DNA of 47,782 nucleotides from Oscillospiraceae bacterium (GCA_902775565.1 CACYMP010000018.1:1-47782); one strand, 5' to 3'. Shown: positions 32,397 through 40,485, counted from the stretch's first letter. Notes: a model not told the origin generated them from the letters alone. A program made the numbers and translations.

Positions 32397-33194
32397 TCAG
32401 ATCGAATTCAAAAACGCTTCAATATGACGGTTAACCTCATCAGGTTGATCGTCATTTGAATTATGGGCGGCATCTCTGATCCAGGTAATCGGCACTCCCA
32501 GATCCTGTGACCACTCTTTGTTGTATTTCTGTACCTTTCCGGTCCTGTCCTTTTCGCCGACGATAAGCATGACGGGGCACTTGATGGTTATGTCGCTGTT
32601 GTCCTCAAGAAAGCCCGCGAACCCTATTCCCATCAGATGGCAGAGTTCTTTTTTGTTATAGAAGGAAAGCATCTGATACATGTTCTGATATGCCCTGTCC
32701 GTGCGCGTGCACTGCGCCGCAACGCCTTTTCGAAGGCCCTTGTCGGTATAGAGTGCTGACATCCACTCGATCTGGTTAAGCCACCATTTGTCTGACTTTG
32801 AGTAATACTTTTCGCCGAATGGTGTGCTGTCGATCGAGACAAATGCCTTCACGATCTCCGGAAAACGCTTGATAACAGACTGCGTGATGAAGCCTCCGAG
32901 CGACTGCCCGATGAAGACCGCCTCGCTGATGCCGTTCTCTTTAAGTATCCCGGCGGCAGCTATCGCAGCCTTCTCATATGTGAAATCCCTGTACGGGCGG
33001 GAAAGACCATGTGCGGGCGCATCCCAGGTTAAGATGTTGTATCTGTCCTTGAAATGCTCCGTCTGGTTTGCGAAAAGATCGTGGCATGCCGTCAGGCCGT
33101 GCAAAAAGAACAAAGTCATCCTGTCGGACCTCATCTGATCCGATATCCAGTAATGTACGTCACCTGACTCTGTCTTAAATATCTTTTCGATCAT
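32397..33194 (-). CDS. Alpha/beta hydrolase
   Basis: The protein has 265 aa. The nucleophile elbow is GQSLGGF (Ser about 97). The oxyanion region is LFFLHGLTACHD. The acid is probably D in VGEKDRTG, and the His is in DAAHNSND near the C-terminus. It is soluble; substrate unknown. It overlaps the DUF3021 gene by ATGA (33191-33194) and is the last gene of the ABC/LytTR operon. Confidence 0.88.
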   Translation of the reverse strand: MIEKIFKTESGDVHYWISDQMRSDRMTLFFLHGLTACHDLFANQTEHFKDRYNILTWDAPAHGLSRPYRDFTYEKAAIAAAGILKENGISEAVFIGQSLGGFITQSVIKRFPEIVKAFVSIDSTPFGEKYYSKSDKWWLNQIEWMSALYTDKGLRKGVAAQCTRTDRAYQNMYQMLSFYNKKELCHLMGIGFAGFLEDNSDITIKCPVMLIVGEKDRTGKVQKYNKEWSQDLGVPITWIRDAAHNSNDDQPDEVNRHIEAFLNSI

Positions 33195-33655
33195 TTCTTC
33201 AGCTTATTCAGCGCTTCCTGCATCTTCTTGTTTTCGGCGCGCTCCTCAAGGCGCATGAACACCGCGCTCACCGTGGTGCATACCGCGAACGAGATCAGAA
33301 ATCCGATCCACGCGCCGGCCTCATTTACCGGGAACCATCCGAAGAGGATGACGAATACCGCGATGGCGATCATGACCGTCACGAAGAACAGGATGTTGCG
33401 CACGATCAAAGCCATATTCTTTATGAGGATATCAGTCAGGAAGATGTTCTGCGCGGCCGTGATGATGACTGCCAGGAGAAGGAGCTGAATAAGCATCGCG
33501 GAGGACAGTCCGGATGAGCCGAGAGTGAACAATGTCGAGACCCGCCTTGCCTCGTCTCCGACGAAGTGGTTGATCACGATGAATATCACGACCATTATTC
33601 CGTAGGTCGCGAAAAGCTGCGCTATATATTCGAATACCGTTTTTCTGTCTTCCAT
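33191..33655 (-). CDS. DUF3021 membrane protein (partner of LytTR regulator)
   Basis: The protein has 154 aa with four TM segments (about 14-33, 50-70, 85-105 and 115-135) and a charged C-terminal helix. DUF3021 proteins are encoded beside LytTR regulators in Firmicutes, where in streptococcal systems (HdrRM, BrsRM) a membrane protein holds the regulator inactive. The start overlaps the LytTR stop by 1 nt (TAATG). Confidence 0.8.
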   Translation of the reverse strand: MEDRKTVFEYIAQLFATYGIMVVIFIVINHFVGDEARRVSTLFTLGSSGLSSAMLIQLLLLAVIITAAQNIFLTDILIKNMALIVRNILFFVTVMIAIAVFVILFGWFPVNEAGAWIGFLISFAVCTTVSAVFMRLEERAENKKMQEALNKLKK

Positions 33656-34095
33656 TATCGTAACCCCAGCTTTCTTCTTAAGTCGTCGGAATACATGCGC
33701 GACACGACGATCTGTTCGCCGTTTGCAAGTGTGATGCGGATCTTGCGGTTGATATCAGCCTTGAGGCTCTTGATCTTGCGCAAGTTTACGATGCTCTGCT
33801 TGCTGATCCTTAAGAAATCGCGCTGCACGAGCTCTTGCTCAAGCTCATAAAGCTTAAGTTCCGACTCGTATGTCTCGCTGCTCGTATATACGAAAGTCTT
33901 GCGGTCGACCGCCTCGACATAAAGGATCTTATCCGTCTCAAGAAGGATGGTCTCACCCTCTTTGCGCACAGCGATCTGCATGTCGATCATGCGCATCATG
34001 GCGACCATCCTCTCGATGTCATTGTTCAGATACGGGGCCCTGATTATGACCTCGGTATCGTCATACTTACCGTCAATGTCCAGATTGATCTTCAT
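33655..34095 (-). CDS. LytTR DNA-binding regulator
   Basis: The protein has 146 aa. It has no receiver domain. The N-terminal 45 aa lead into the LytTR beta-fold (about 48-146; ILYVEAVDRKTFVYTSSETYESELKLYELEQEL, then FLRISKQSIVNLRKIKSL). It binds direct repeats upstream of targets; no site can be named here. ATG 34095 overlaps the permease stop (TGATG); a GTG at 34098 is an alternative. It is followed by its DUF3021 partner. Confidence 0.9.
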   Translation of the reverse strand: MKINLDIDGKYDDTEVIIRAPYLNNDIERMVAMMRMIDMQIAVRKEGETILLETDKILYVEAVDRKTFVYTSSETYESELKLYELEQELVQRDFLRISKQSIVNLRKIKSLKADINRKIRITLANGEQIVVSRMYSDDLRRKLGLR

Positions 34096-34781
34096 CACTC
34101 AAGTCCCTTTTTTCTGAAGGCGGCGAAAAACAGTCCCAGCGCGAGTGCCGCGTTGACCGCAAGCACCGTCACCGTCTTAGCGTTTATGCCGTCAAAAGTC
34201 ATCTGATTAAGCAGGATACGCAGCTGCTGCGTGTAGAAGATTCCTGCGATCTTTTCTATTTTATCATTGAAAAGTGCGAGCATAGGCGCGAACGAGAACA
34301 CGAGCATCACAGGCATAAACAGCGATGTCGCGACCATCTGGTTGGGAGCAAAGACCCCGACGCACGCGCCCATCACGATCGATATGATGAATCCGGCAGC
34401 CATGACTGCAAGGAAAAACGGGATGTGATCGTTGGGAATCCCCGTGGCCATTACGCCCGCGCCCGCCATGCAGAGTGTCCACACGTAAAGTCCCACGCCC
34501 GCCAGGTATTCCCAGGCCTTCACATTGGCCATCATGAGGACGCGCAAAGTGTTCTTTTCCTTCTCTTCCGAGATGATCGAAGCGACCGATGTGAGAGGCG
34601 CCATTCCCATGTACATGATCGCGAAAAGCTTTGTAAAGAACAACTCCGGCATATCGGGAACATTGATGCAGTTCTCCATTATCAGCGTCATCGCGGGGAA
34701 CATGATAAACTGGATCAGGACCGTCTTGTTCTTAAGCGTATCCCTGAGCTGCTTTTTGAAAATGATCAATACGTTACGCAT
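34095..34781 (-). CDS. ABC-2 type transporter permease
   Basis: The protein has 228 aa with about six TM segments, starting MRNVLIIFKKQLRDTLKNKTVLI, the usual cytoplasmic start of ABC-2 permeases. Part of the sequence is ISEEKEKNTLRVLMMA, a conserved ABC-2 loop. ATG 34781 is chosen for GGAGGAGGCACAGT; it overlaps the ATPase stop by 8 nt. It works with the ATPase at 34774, probably as an exporter of a drug or a peptide. Confidence 0.88.
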   Translation of the reverse strand: MRNVLIIFKKQLRDTLKNKTVLIQFIMFPAMTLIMENCINVPDMPELFFTKLFAIMYMGMAPLTSVASIISEEKEKNTLRVLMMANVKAWEYLAGVGLYVWTLCMAGAGVMATGIPNDHIPFFLAVMAAGFIISIVMGACVGVFAPNQMVATSLFMPVMLVFSFAPMLALFNDKIEKIAGIFYTQQLRILLNQMTFDGINAKTVTVLAVNAALALGLFFAAFRKKGLE

Positions 34782-35637
34782 ACTGTGCCTCCTCCTCCGC
34801 ATCAAGTCTTCTTCCCGTCAGCTCGATGAACACGGTCTCAAGCGTCGGCTCCGAAGAATGTATCGTCTCTATCTCGCCTTGTTCCATGAGCTTTTCGAGC
34901 GCTGATGCTGATGCGCCCGAATGCTCCAATTCAATGTCTTCCCCACTCTTCAGATGCAGCCTGATAGTCTTTTTGTGGTTATATCTTCTGCATATCTGAT
35001 CCGGCGCGCCGCGCTCCACGATCTTACCTTCGTTGAGCAGCGCGACCTCATCGCAGAGCACTGTCGCCTCCTCCATATTGTGCGTGGTGAGAAAGACCGT
35101 GCAGCCCCTGTCTTTCTGATCGTTGATCAGCTTGTGGATCTGCTTCGTCGTCACGGGATCGAGTCCGCTCGTGGGCTCGTCGAGAAACATTATCTCAGGC
35201 GATACCAGCAGCACTCTTGCCAGGCGGAGGCGTACTTTCATGCCCTTGGACAGCTTCATTGCGGGCTTTTTGTAGCTCCCGGCAAGGCCGACCTGCTCGA
35301 GCGCTTTGTCGATTCTGTCATGCGGAACACCGTAAATATCGGCAAAGATCTTGAGGTTGTCGGCACACGACAGCCTGTCGTAAACACCGTGGTCGTCCAT
35401 CATGATGCCGATCCTCTTTTTGTCGGCGCCGGTGAGTGTATTGACGTCCTTGCCAAACACCGTGACCTCGCCCGAATCTTTTGCCAGCTGCCCCGTGATT
35501 ATCTTTATCAGCGTCGTCTTGCCCGCGCCCGAAGGCCCCAAAAGCCCGAATATCTTGCCTTTCCCGATGTTCAGGTCGATCCCGGTCAAGACCTCTCTGG
35601 ATCCAAAACTCTTACATACCCTTTTCGCGTTTATCAT
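34774..35637 (-). CDS. ABC transporter ATP-binding protein
   Basis: The protein has 287 aa. Walker A is GPSGAGKTT, and the signature region is KLSKGMKVRLRLARVLL (an unusual LSKGM in place of LSGGQ). Walker B is EIMFLDEPTSGLDP, and the H loop is TTHNMEEA. It powers the ABC-2 permease. ATG 35637 is chosen for AAGGAG at good spacing. The frame is open a further 129 codons, but that part runs into array Y and has no ribosome site. First gene of the five-gene operon. Confidence 0.92.
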   Translation of the reverse strand: MINAKRVCKSFGSREVLTGIDLNIGKGKIFGLLGPSGAGKTTLIKIITGQLAKDSGEVTVFGKDVNTLTGADKKRIGIMMDDHGVYDRLSCADNLKIFADIYGVPHDRIDKALEQVGLAGSYKKPAMKLSKGMKVRLRLARVLLVSPEIMFLDEPTSGLDPVTTKQIHKLINDQKDRGCTVFLTTHNMEEATVLCDEVALLNEGKIVERGAPDQICRRYNHKKTIRLHLKSGEDIELEHSGASASALEKLMEQGEIETIHSSEPTLETVFIELTGRRLDAEEEAQYA

Positions 35638-35834
35638 AGAAAACTCCTTCATGCTCTTCATCAGGCTGCCCGGCTCAAAACTAACAGAGCACAAAAGCGC
35701 ATTCAACAGCCACTGACGCAAGTTGCCGTTTGCGCGCACTGAGTTGCCAAAACCTGCCCGGTTAACAGCGTAACGCGTGACGCCTGCTATAGTTTTTCTG
35801 GTTTTTCTCAAAATCAATAGCAGTTCAATTGCGA

Positions 35835-36022
35835 ATACATACGAAAACAGGAAAATGTCCGTTTTTATACGTGCATTTTCATCGAAAACGGCCTCCGAAA
35901 GGCCTTGCGCACATATAATTTTAAGAAAAAGTCCGTTTTCGTATGTACATTTCGCGCTGATCAGGGCAAAATCGGCCAAAATGCACGTATAAATTCGAAG
36001 AAAAAGCGGTTTTCGTATGTAC
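35835..36022. repeat. Palindrome array Y, copy C: three 40-nt palindromes, pitch 74
   Basis: Units at 35835-35874, 35909-35948 and 35983-36022. The arms are of the type GTACATACGAAAA and TTTTATACGTGC (or the reverse order). Unit starts are exactly 74 bp apart. Spacer 1 contains CATCGAAAACGGCC; spacer 2 contains GGGCAAAATCGGCCAAAAT. It lies between divergent genes, upstream of the ATPase and the glycosyltransferase. Confidence 0.92.
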
Positions 36023-36071
36023 ACCCATCGCAGACCTTGGTTCTGCGCCGTTCACCAGCCCCACCACATGA

Positions 36072-36077
36072 TATAAT
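36072..36077 (+). promoter_or_regulatory. -10 box of a leaderless gene
   Basis: TATAAT ends 6 nt before ATG 36084, with no ribosome site between. Transcription should begin at or next to the A of the start codon. The -35 is weak. Confidence 0.55.
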
Positions 36078-36083
36078 CATCAC

Positions 36084-37619
36084 ATGGCCACGAAGAGCAA
36101 GCTTACAATACCCGAGATCATCATTCTCATTGCGGCGGCAACGGTAACGTTGACGGTCGTTTCGACATGCTCGCCGCTCTACCCGTTCAACCCGTGGAAC
36201 GACATCAACTGCTTCTTCACGGTCGGCAGGGGCATCACTCACGGCATGGTTCCTTACAGGGACCTCTACGAGCAGAAGGGCCCGCTGCTTTATTTCATCT
36301 ATGCCTTAGCGGCCCTCATCAGCGAAAAGTCCTTCACCGGCGCATGGATCATCGAATGCGTCATGGCATCGGTGTTTGCGATCTTCTCGTGGAAGACCGT
36401 CAAGCTTTTCACCGAGCCTCCGAAGTACGCTGTCATGCTCATGCCGGTGCTTATCGGAATCACATATACGTTAAGGATGTTCAATTACGGCGGCAACGCA
36501 GAAGAGCTCTGTTTCCCGCTGCTCTCGGTCGCTTTCTATTTCGGCCTTAAGGCGATCGTTGAGGGCGACGGGCTGCCTTCCGGCAAAGAAGCCGTCATCT
36601 GCGGCGTCATCACCGGCATCCTTTTCTGGATCAAGTACACCTTCATCGGCTTCATGGGCGGCTTTTGCTTCTATATCCTCGTGCTCACGATCAAGCGCAA
36701 AGACTTCAAAAAGCTCTGGTCTCTCGTGTGGAGGTTCGCTGCGGGATTTATTGCCCTGACGCTCCCCATACTGATATATTTCGCCGCAACGGGCTCGCTC
36801 AAATACCTCTGGGAAGCATATTTCTACAACATCGTACGCTTCCACAATTCCTCGAGAGAACCTGAAGGCCTTGCAACGGTCCCCGTTATCAAGTACATCT
36901 ACAGCCCGATCTTCTCGCTCGTCGTGACGGGCAGGAAATATCGCGTTTTCGGCATCATGCTGGTGCTGTCGCTCATATCGCCTTTTTTCGCAGGCAAAAA
37001 GCACCTCAAAAAGACGCTGTTCTTCTTTGCGGTGACGTTTGTTTTCGCAGCCGGAGTCGTGTTCATGAGGCCACTGGTCATCTTCTACTATGCGTACATC
37101 CTGGCGTACAGCTTCTGCCTTGTCCTGATCCCCATCTGCAAGGCCCTGGCCTTCATCGATAAAAAGACAAAAACGAAGACACGTCTCATCCCGGTCCTGA
37201 TAACCGTCGTGCTCTGCGTGTTCTACGCCGACGCGCTGATACAGAACAAGAACTCGTACCTGATGATGAAGCCGAAGGACTATCTTGCGCAGTACCGTTT
37301 CGCTGAAGAGATCAAAAAGACTCCCGGCGCGAAAATACTGACTTACGACATAATGGACTGCGGCTTCTACACCGCCGCGGGCGTCCTGCCGCAGAACAGG
37401 TATTACTGCTACCTGAGCATGGAAAAGGATTTTCCCGATATCCTGGAACAGCAGGACCGCTTGATAAAAAAGGGCTATTTCGATTACCTCGTCACATCCT
37501 ACAACTTCGACAGCACCACCTGGGACAATTACGAGGAGATACGCAAGGAGATCGATGCCCACGTGAACTATTTCGGCGACCGCGTGCCCGAAGGATATAA
37601 GCTTTTCAAGCGCAAGTAA
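36084..37619 (+). CDS. Membrane glycosyltransferase-like protein (PMT/GT39-like fold)
   Basis: The protein has 511 aa with about eleven TM segments. After TM1, NPWNDINCFFTVGRGITHGMVPYRDLYEQKGPLLYFI is the catalytic-loop signature of GT-C type transferases: the ND or DE acidic pair, then PYRDxYxxKGPxL. The C-terminus is a soluble extracytoplasmic domain (about 395-511). It probably transfers a lipid-linked sugar to a surface polymer. The start is ATG 36084, leaderless, and the gene is followed 13 nt later by a lipoprotein gene with its own ribosome site. Confidence 0.8.
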   Translation: MATKSKLTIPEIIILIAAATVTLTVVSTCSPLYPFNPWNDINCFFTVGRGITHGMVPYRDLYEQKGPLLYFIYALAALISEKSFTGAWIIECVMASVFAIFSWKTVKLFTEPPKYAVMLMPVLIGITYTLRMFNYGGNAEELCFPLLSVAFYFGLKAIVEGDGLPSGKEAVICGVITGILFWIKYTFIGFMGGFCFYILVLTIKRKDFKKLWSLVWRFAAGFIALTLPILIYFAATGSLKYLWEAYFYNIVRFHNSSREPEGLATVPVIKYIYSPIFSLVVTGRKYRVFGIMLVLSLISPFFAGKKHLKKTLFFFAVTFVFAAGVVFMRPLVIFYYAYILAYSFCLVLIPICKALAFIDKKTKTKTRLIPVLITVVLCVFYADALIQNKNSYLMMKPKDYLAQYRFAEEIKKTPGAKILTYDIMDCGFYTAAGVLPQNRYYCYLSMEKDFPDILEQQDRLIKKGYFDYLVTSYNFDSTTWDNYEEIRKEIDAHVNYFGDRVPEGYKLFKRK

Positions 37620-37632
37620 AAGGAGGCCTGAC

Positions 37633-38277
37633 ATGAAGGTATTAGGAAAAAGCGTTTCAGTACTGATCATCGCCTTGTTTGCCGTCAGCATGGCGGGCTG
37701 TCACCTTTTTAGCAACAGGACCATAGACAAAGTCGAGCGAAGCCTGACAAGCTGTGGCGTCAAGAATGTCCGGACGTATTCCGAACTCCTCAATACCAGT
37801 CTGCAGCTGAAGAACAGTTCAAAGGCCGCATCATATTATTTCTGTTATGACGAAGAAGCAGAAAAACGCTTTCTCAAGGAATTCAACAAGAGCCTGAAGC
37901 TCCCCAAATATCAGCCTGTCTGTTTCATGGCAGCCTTCGTTGCCGAGCAGAATAAATCAGGCGTTCAGACAACCTCCGTCCATACTGCTGAGTTTCGAAC
38001 CGAACAGGAAACCAAGCGCACATACGAGCAGGCTGCAAAAGAACTCTGGATGAAAAAAGACGATGGAAAACAAGTCGAGGACGAGAATTGTTCCTACACC
38101 ATCACATACTTAAAGAACGGAAATACGACGACCGTCTATGGTGTGTACTCTATGGGCACGAGCGTGACCACGATCTGGGCCACCGTCGACCACAAAGGTA
38201 TCAACATATTCCTGGAAGAATTCTGCAAAAAGATGAAATGGGTATCGCCCGCGTCGATAGTTCCGGTTGAAGAATAA
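37633..38277 (+). CDS. Lipoprotein of unknown function, paralogue of 31768
   Basis: The protein has 214 aa. Lipobox VSMAGC near residue 23. The mature domain shares the C-terminal motif EFCKKMKWVSP and overall size with the 31768 lipoprotein, and both start from a mixed alpha/beta domain. AAAAGGAGG lies just upstream. It is probably co-transcribed with the glycosyltransferase and ends at the bidirectional terminator. Confidence 0.78.
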   Translation: MKVLGKSVSVLIIALFAVSMAGCHLFSNRTIDKVERSLTSCGVKNVRTYSELLNTSLQLKNSSKAASYYFCYDEEAEKRFLKEFNKSLKLPKYQPVCFMAAFVAEQNKSGVQTTSVHTAEFRTEQETKRTYEQAAKELWMKKDDGKQVEDENCSYTITYLKNGNTTTVYGVYSMGTSVTTIWATVDHKGINIFLEEFCKKMKWVSPASIVPVEE

Positions 38278-38284
38278 AATGAGA

Positions 38285-38317
38285 AAAGCCCTGCAGGTAT
38301 GGCGCCTGCAGGGCTTT
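38285..38317. terminator. Bidirectional terminator
   Basis: AAAGCCCTGCAGG pairs perfectly with CCTGCAGGGCTTT around a 7-nt loop. It separates the convergent genes 37633 (+) and 38339 (-). Confidence 0.9.
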
Positions 38318-38338
38318 CGTTTCTTATCTGTTCCCGGA

Positions 38339-39388
38339 TCAGAGGTTGTTGAAATTAATGTGGTCAACAAATTCCTCGATCTGTTCCTTTGTATAGTTTA
38401 AGGGGTTACCATTCTCATCCTCGCTCGGGCAAAGGTTGATGGCTACAAATCCCTTGGGAGTTACTGCGAGAACAACGCCGCTTCTGTCCTGAAGAGCGAT
38501 CGAGACCTCAACTCCGCTCTTTGTCTTATACGTCCACTGCTTGTACTGGCTGATATCTCCGACGTTGAGATATACGGTATCAAAAGTTCCCTTCATGACT
38601 CTTCTGATCTGGAATGATACCTTCTCATAGTCTGCATCAAGTGAGAAAGTTCCGTTTTCATAGCAGTATCCGACTCCGTGGATCTTGTCATCCCAGATAT
38701 CGCCGAACATTTCTTTCAGCTCATTCTCACGGATCGATGTATCTGACGGATCTTCCGGGTTGCTGTGGCCATTGATAAACTTGCCGCGGAGCTTAAGGTT
38801 GTATTTCTTTATTAACTCATCGGCTTTGTCTGCCATCTCCTGTGAGTAGATGCCGTATCCGGGATACTTCTCCTCAAACGGATCTTTTCCGGTCTTCTTG
38901 CATTCCTTATCGTAAGCGTCAACGATCTTCCAGTCCTGGTCATATTTATCCTCGAACTCGTACCACTCTTTCGAAGCCTTGAATTCGTTTGTGTCCGAAT
39001 AGCCCTGCAAAGAGATCATATGGCTCTTGGGCGGTTCATATGCATATCCGCCATCAGTTGCCTGGCCGTCGGGGCCGACCGGGACCTCGATACGTTCAGT
39101 AGTAGTTGTACCGGACGGATCCGTCGGATCGCCGAAAGATACACCTTCCAGGCCGCCCTTGAATGCCGCGTATGCAGAGATTCCCAGAGCGGAAACCATT
39201 GCAGCGGCAATGAGAACCGTTACGAACTTCTTCTTTGAACTGCGCTTTTTTGTAAAACCGTATTCATTCTGATTTATTTTCATTTTAGTCAACTCCTTGA
39301 TCCTCTCGGAGGAGACGACGTTTTTATCTTCCATATCAACGGAAGAATCTTCGATGTTTTCCATCAGATCACGTATGTTTATCTGCAT
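38339..39388 (-). CDS. Anti-sigma-like membrane protein paired with the ECF sigma factor
   Basis: The protein has 349 aa. Residues 1-55 are cytoplasmic and would bind the sigma factor. One TM helix (about 56-78; FVTVLIAAAMVSALGISAYAAF) is followed by a large extracytoplasmic domain (about 80-349) of unknown family, rich in Tyr, Glu and Lys. No cysteine zinc anti-sigma motif is seen. The gene overlaps the sigma factor stop by 10 nt, so coupling is very likely. The outer domain may sense an envelope signal. Confidence 0.7.
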   Translation of the reverse strand: MQINIRDLMENIEDSSVDMEDKNVVSSERIKELTKMKINQNEYGFTKKRSSKKKFVTVLIAAAMVSALGISAYAAFKGGLEGVSFGDPTDPSGTTTTERIEVPVGPDGQATDGGYAYEPPKSHMISLQGYSDTNEFKASKEWYEFEDKYDQDWKIVDAYDKECKKTGKDPFEEKYPGYGIYSQEMADKADELIKKYNLKLRGKFINGHSNPEDPSDTSIRENELKEMFGDIWDDKIHGVGYCYENGTFSLDADYEKVSFQIRRVMKGTFDTVYLNVGDISQYKQWTYKTKSGVEVSIALQDRSGVVLAVTPKGFVAINLCPSEDENGNPLNYTKEQIEEFVDHINFNNL

Positions 39389-39939
39389 TCTGATCGCCTC
39401 CTGTCGTTTTTGATATTGCTGAGGTAATAACGGAGCCGCTCGCGCCCGCGCTTTAGCTTGGTCTTGATCGTGGACGGGTTCATCTGCATTTGATTAGCGA
39501 TAACCGAAACGCTCTGACAGTAGTAATAGAATCTCAAAAAGATCTCTTTGTCGGGCTGAGGCATGGAATAGACCAGCTTTCTGATCTCGTTGTCCTGATC
39601 CTCGCGCTCGAGGCTGTCAAAAACCGAATCTTCATCTAAGATAAGAATGTCCTCGTCCAAAGGCAGCACCTGCACCCGCTCCCGCAATCTCTGCATGGAA
39701 AGGCTGCGTGCCACGCGACTCAAATACCCTTTCAGGTTCAAAGGAACAAGTTTTTCCGCGGACTGCCACAAAGTAACGAACACATCCGCCGTCACTTCCT
39801 CCACATCCTCATGAGTCATGGAACTCGCGAGAATGCTGTTTACCACGGTACCGACGTACGCACTGTACTTATCGATAAACCACTCCAGTGCTTCCTGGTC
39901 ACCTGATTTCAGTAAGGCCAGCGCCTTTGCGTCATTCAA
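39379..39939 (-). CDS. ECF-type RNA polymerase sigma factor
   Basis: The protein has 186 aa. Region 2 is in DQEALEWFIDKYSAYV...HEDVEEVTADVFVTLWQ. Region 4 is in MPQPDKEIFLRFYYYCQSVSVIANQMQMNPSTIKTKLKRGRERLR, with a helix-turn-helix at its end. The start is probably TTG at 39939, spaced 8 nt from GAGG; an in-frame GTG lies at 39948. The gene is first in a two-gene operon with the anti-sigma-like gene. A perfect palindrome GAACGGCCGTTC (39967-39978) lies in its leader. Confidence 0.88.
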   Translation of the reverse strand: MNDAKALALLKSGDQEALEWFIDKYSAYVGTVVNSILASSMTHEDVEEVTADVFVTLWQSAEKLVPLNLKGYLSRVARSLSMQRLRERVQVLPLDEDILILDEDSVFDSLEREDQDNEIRKLVYSMPQPDKEIFLRFYYYCQSVSVIANQMQMNPSTIKTKLKRGRERLRYYLSNIKNDRRRSECR

Positions 39940-39966
39940 TCGTCTCACCTCAAAAATTCGTTTTCT

Positions 39967-39978
39967 GAACGGCCGTTC
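39967..39978. promoter_or_regulatory. Perfect 12-bp palindrome upstream of the sigma factor gene
   Basis: GAACGGCCGTTC is a perfect palindrome 28 nt before the probable TTG start. TATAAT-like sequence lies next to it (CTATTATAGT on the minus strand). It may be an operator. Confidence 0.4.
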
Positions 39979-40098
39979 GACTATAATAGTGCAATTTCGG
40001 GTCGGATGGTTTCACTTTTTTCGAAAATTTTTTAATTTTTTTCGCCGGCATATCTTTTGCTGTCCCTGAAAAGGCGAAAATCAGGGCCTTTGCTGACC

Positions 40099-40287
40099 AC
40101 CTACTATTAGAAATTTTAAAAGTCTGATTCTAATAGTAGGTTTGAGCTCGAAAACAGCTTTTTCCGGCAAAACCTACTATTAGATTTCGTTTTTTCTTGA
40201 TCCTAATAGTAGGTCGGCGTCAAAAACAGCCTAAAAATGCAAAAACCTACTATTAGATTTCGCATTTTTGAAAATCTAATAGTAGGT
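40099..40287. repeat. Palindrome array X, copy B: three 43-nt palindromes, pitch 73
   Basis: Units at 40099-40141, 40172-40214 and 40245-40287. Arms ACCTACTATTAGA/TCTAATAGTAGGT. The starts are exactly 73 bp apart. Spacers are related to those of copy A (CTCGAAAACAGC; AAAAACAGCC). In the same order and orientation as copy A, array Y follows. Confidence 0.93.
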
Positions 40288-40297
40288 GCTTTTTTGC

Positions 40298-40485
40298 GTA
40301 CATACGAAACTCGAAAAAAGTCCGATTTTATATGTGCATTTTCATCGAAAACGGCCTCTGAAAGCCTTTGCGCACGTATATTTTCCGGAAAAAGTCCGTT
40401 TTCGTATGTACATTTCACGCTGGACGGGGCAAAAACTGCCAAAATGCACGGATAAATTCATTGAAAACGCGGTTTTCGTATGTAC
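40298..40485. repeat. Palindrome array Y, copy B: three 40-nt palindromes, pitch 74
   Basis: Units at 40298-40337, 40372-40411 and 40446-40485. Arms GTACATACGAAA/TTTTATATGTGC in unit 1, then the opposite order GCACGTATA/CGTATGTAC in units 2 and 3. The pitch is exactly 74. Spacers match copy C (CATCGAAAACGGCC; GGGGCAAAAACTGCC). The X and Y arrays are separated by 10 bp. Confidence 0.92.

Noticed and set aside
35635..36024. N-terminal extension of the ABC ATPase (to 36024)
   Set aside because: The extra 129 codons run through array Y, lack a ribosome site and match no ABC domain; ATG 35637 has AAGGAG and a normal ATPase start.
36471..37691. Minus-strand ORF of 406 aa
   Set aside because: Antisense of the glycosyltransferase gene with biased composition and no ribosome site; the + strand has a clear transmembrane protein.
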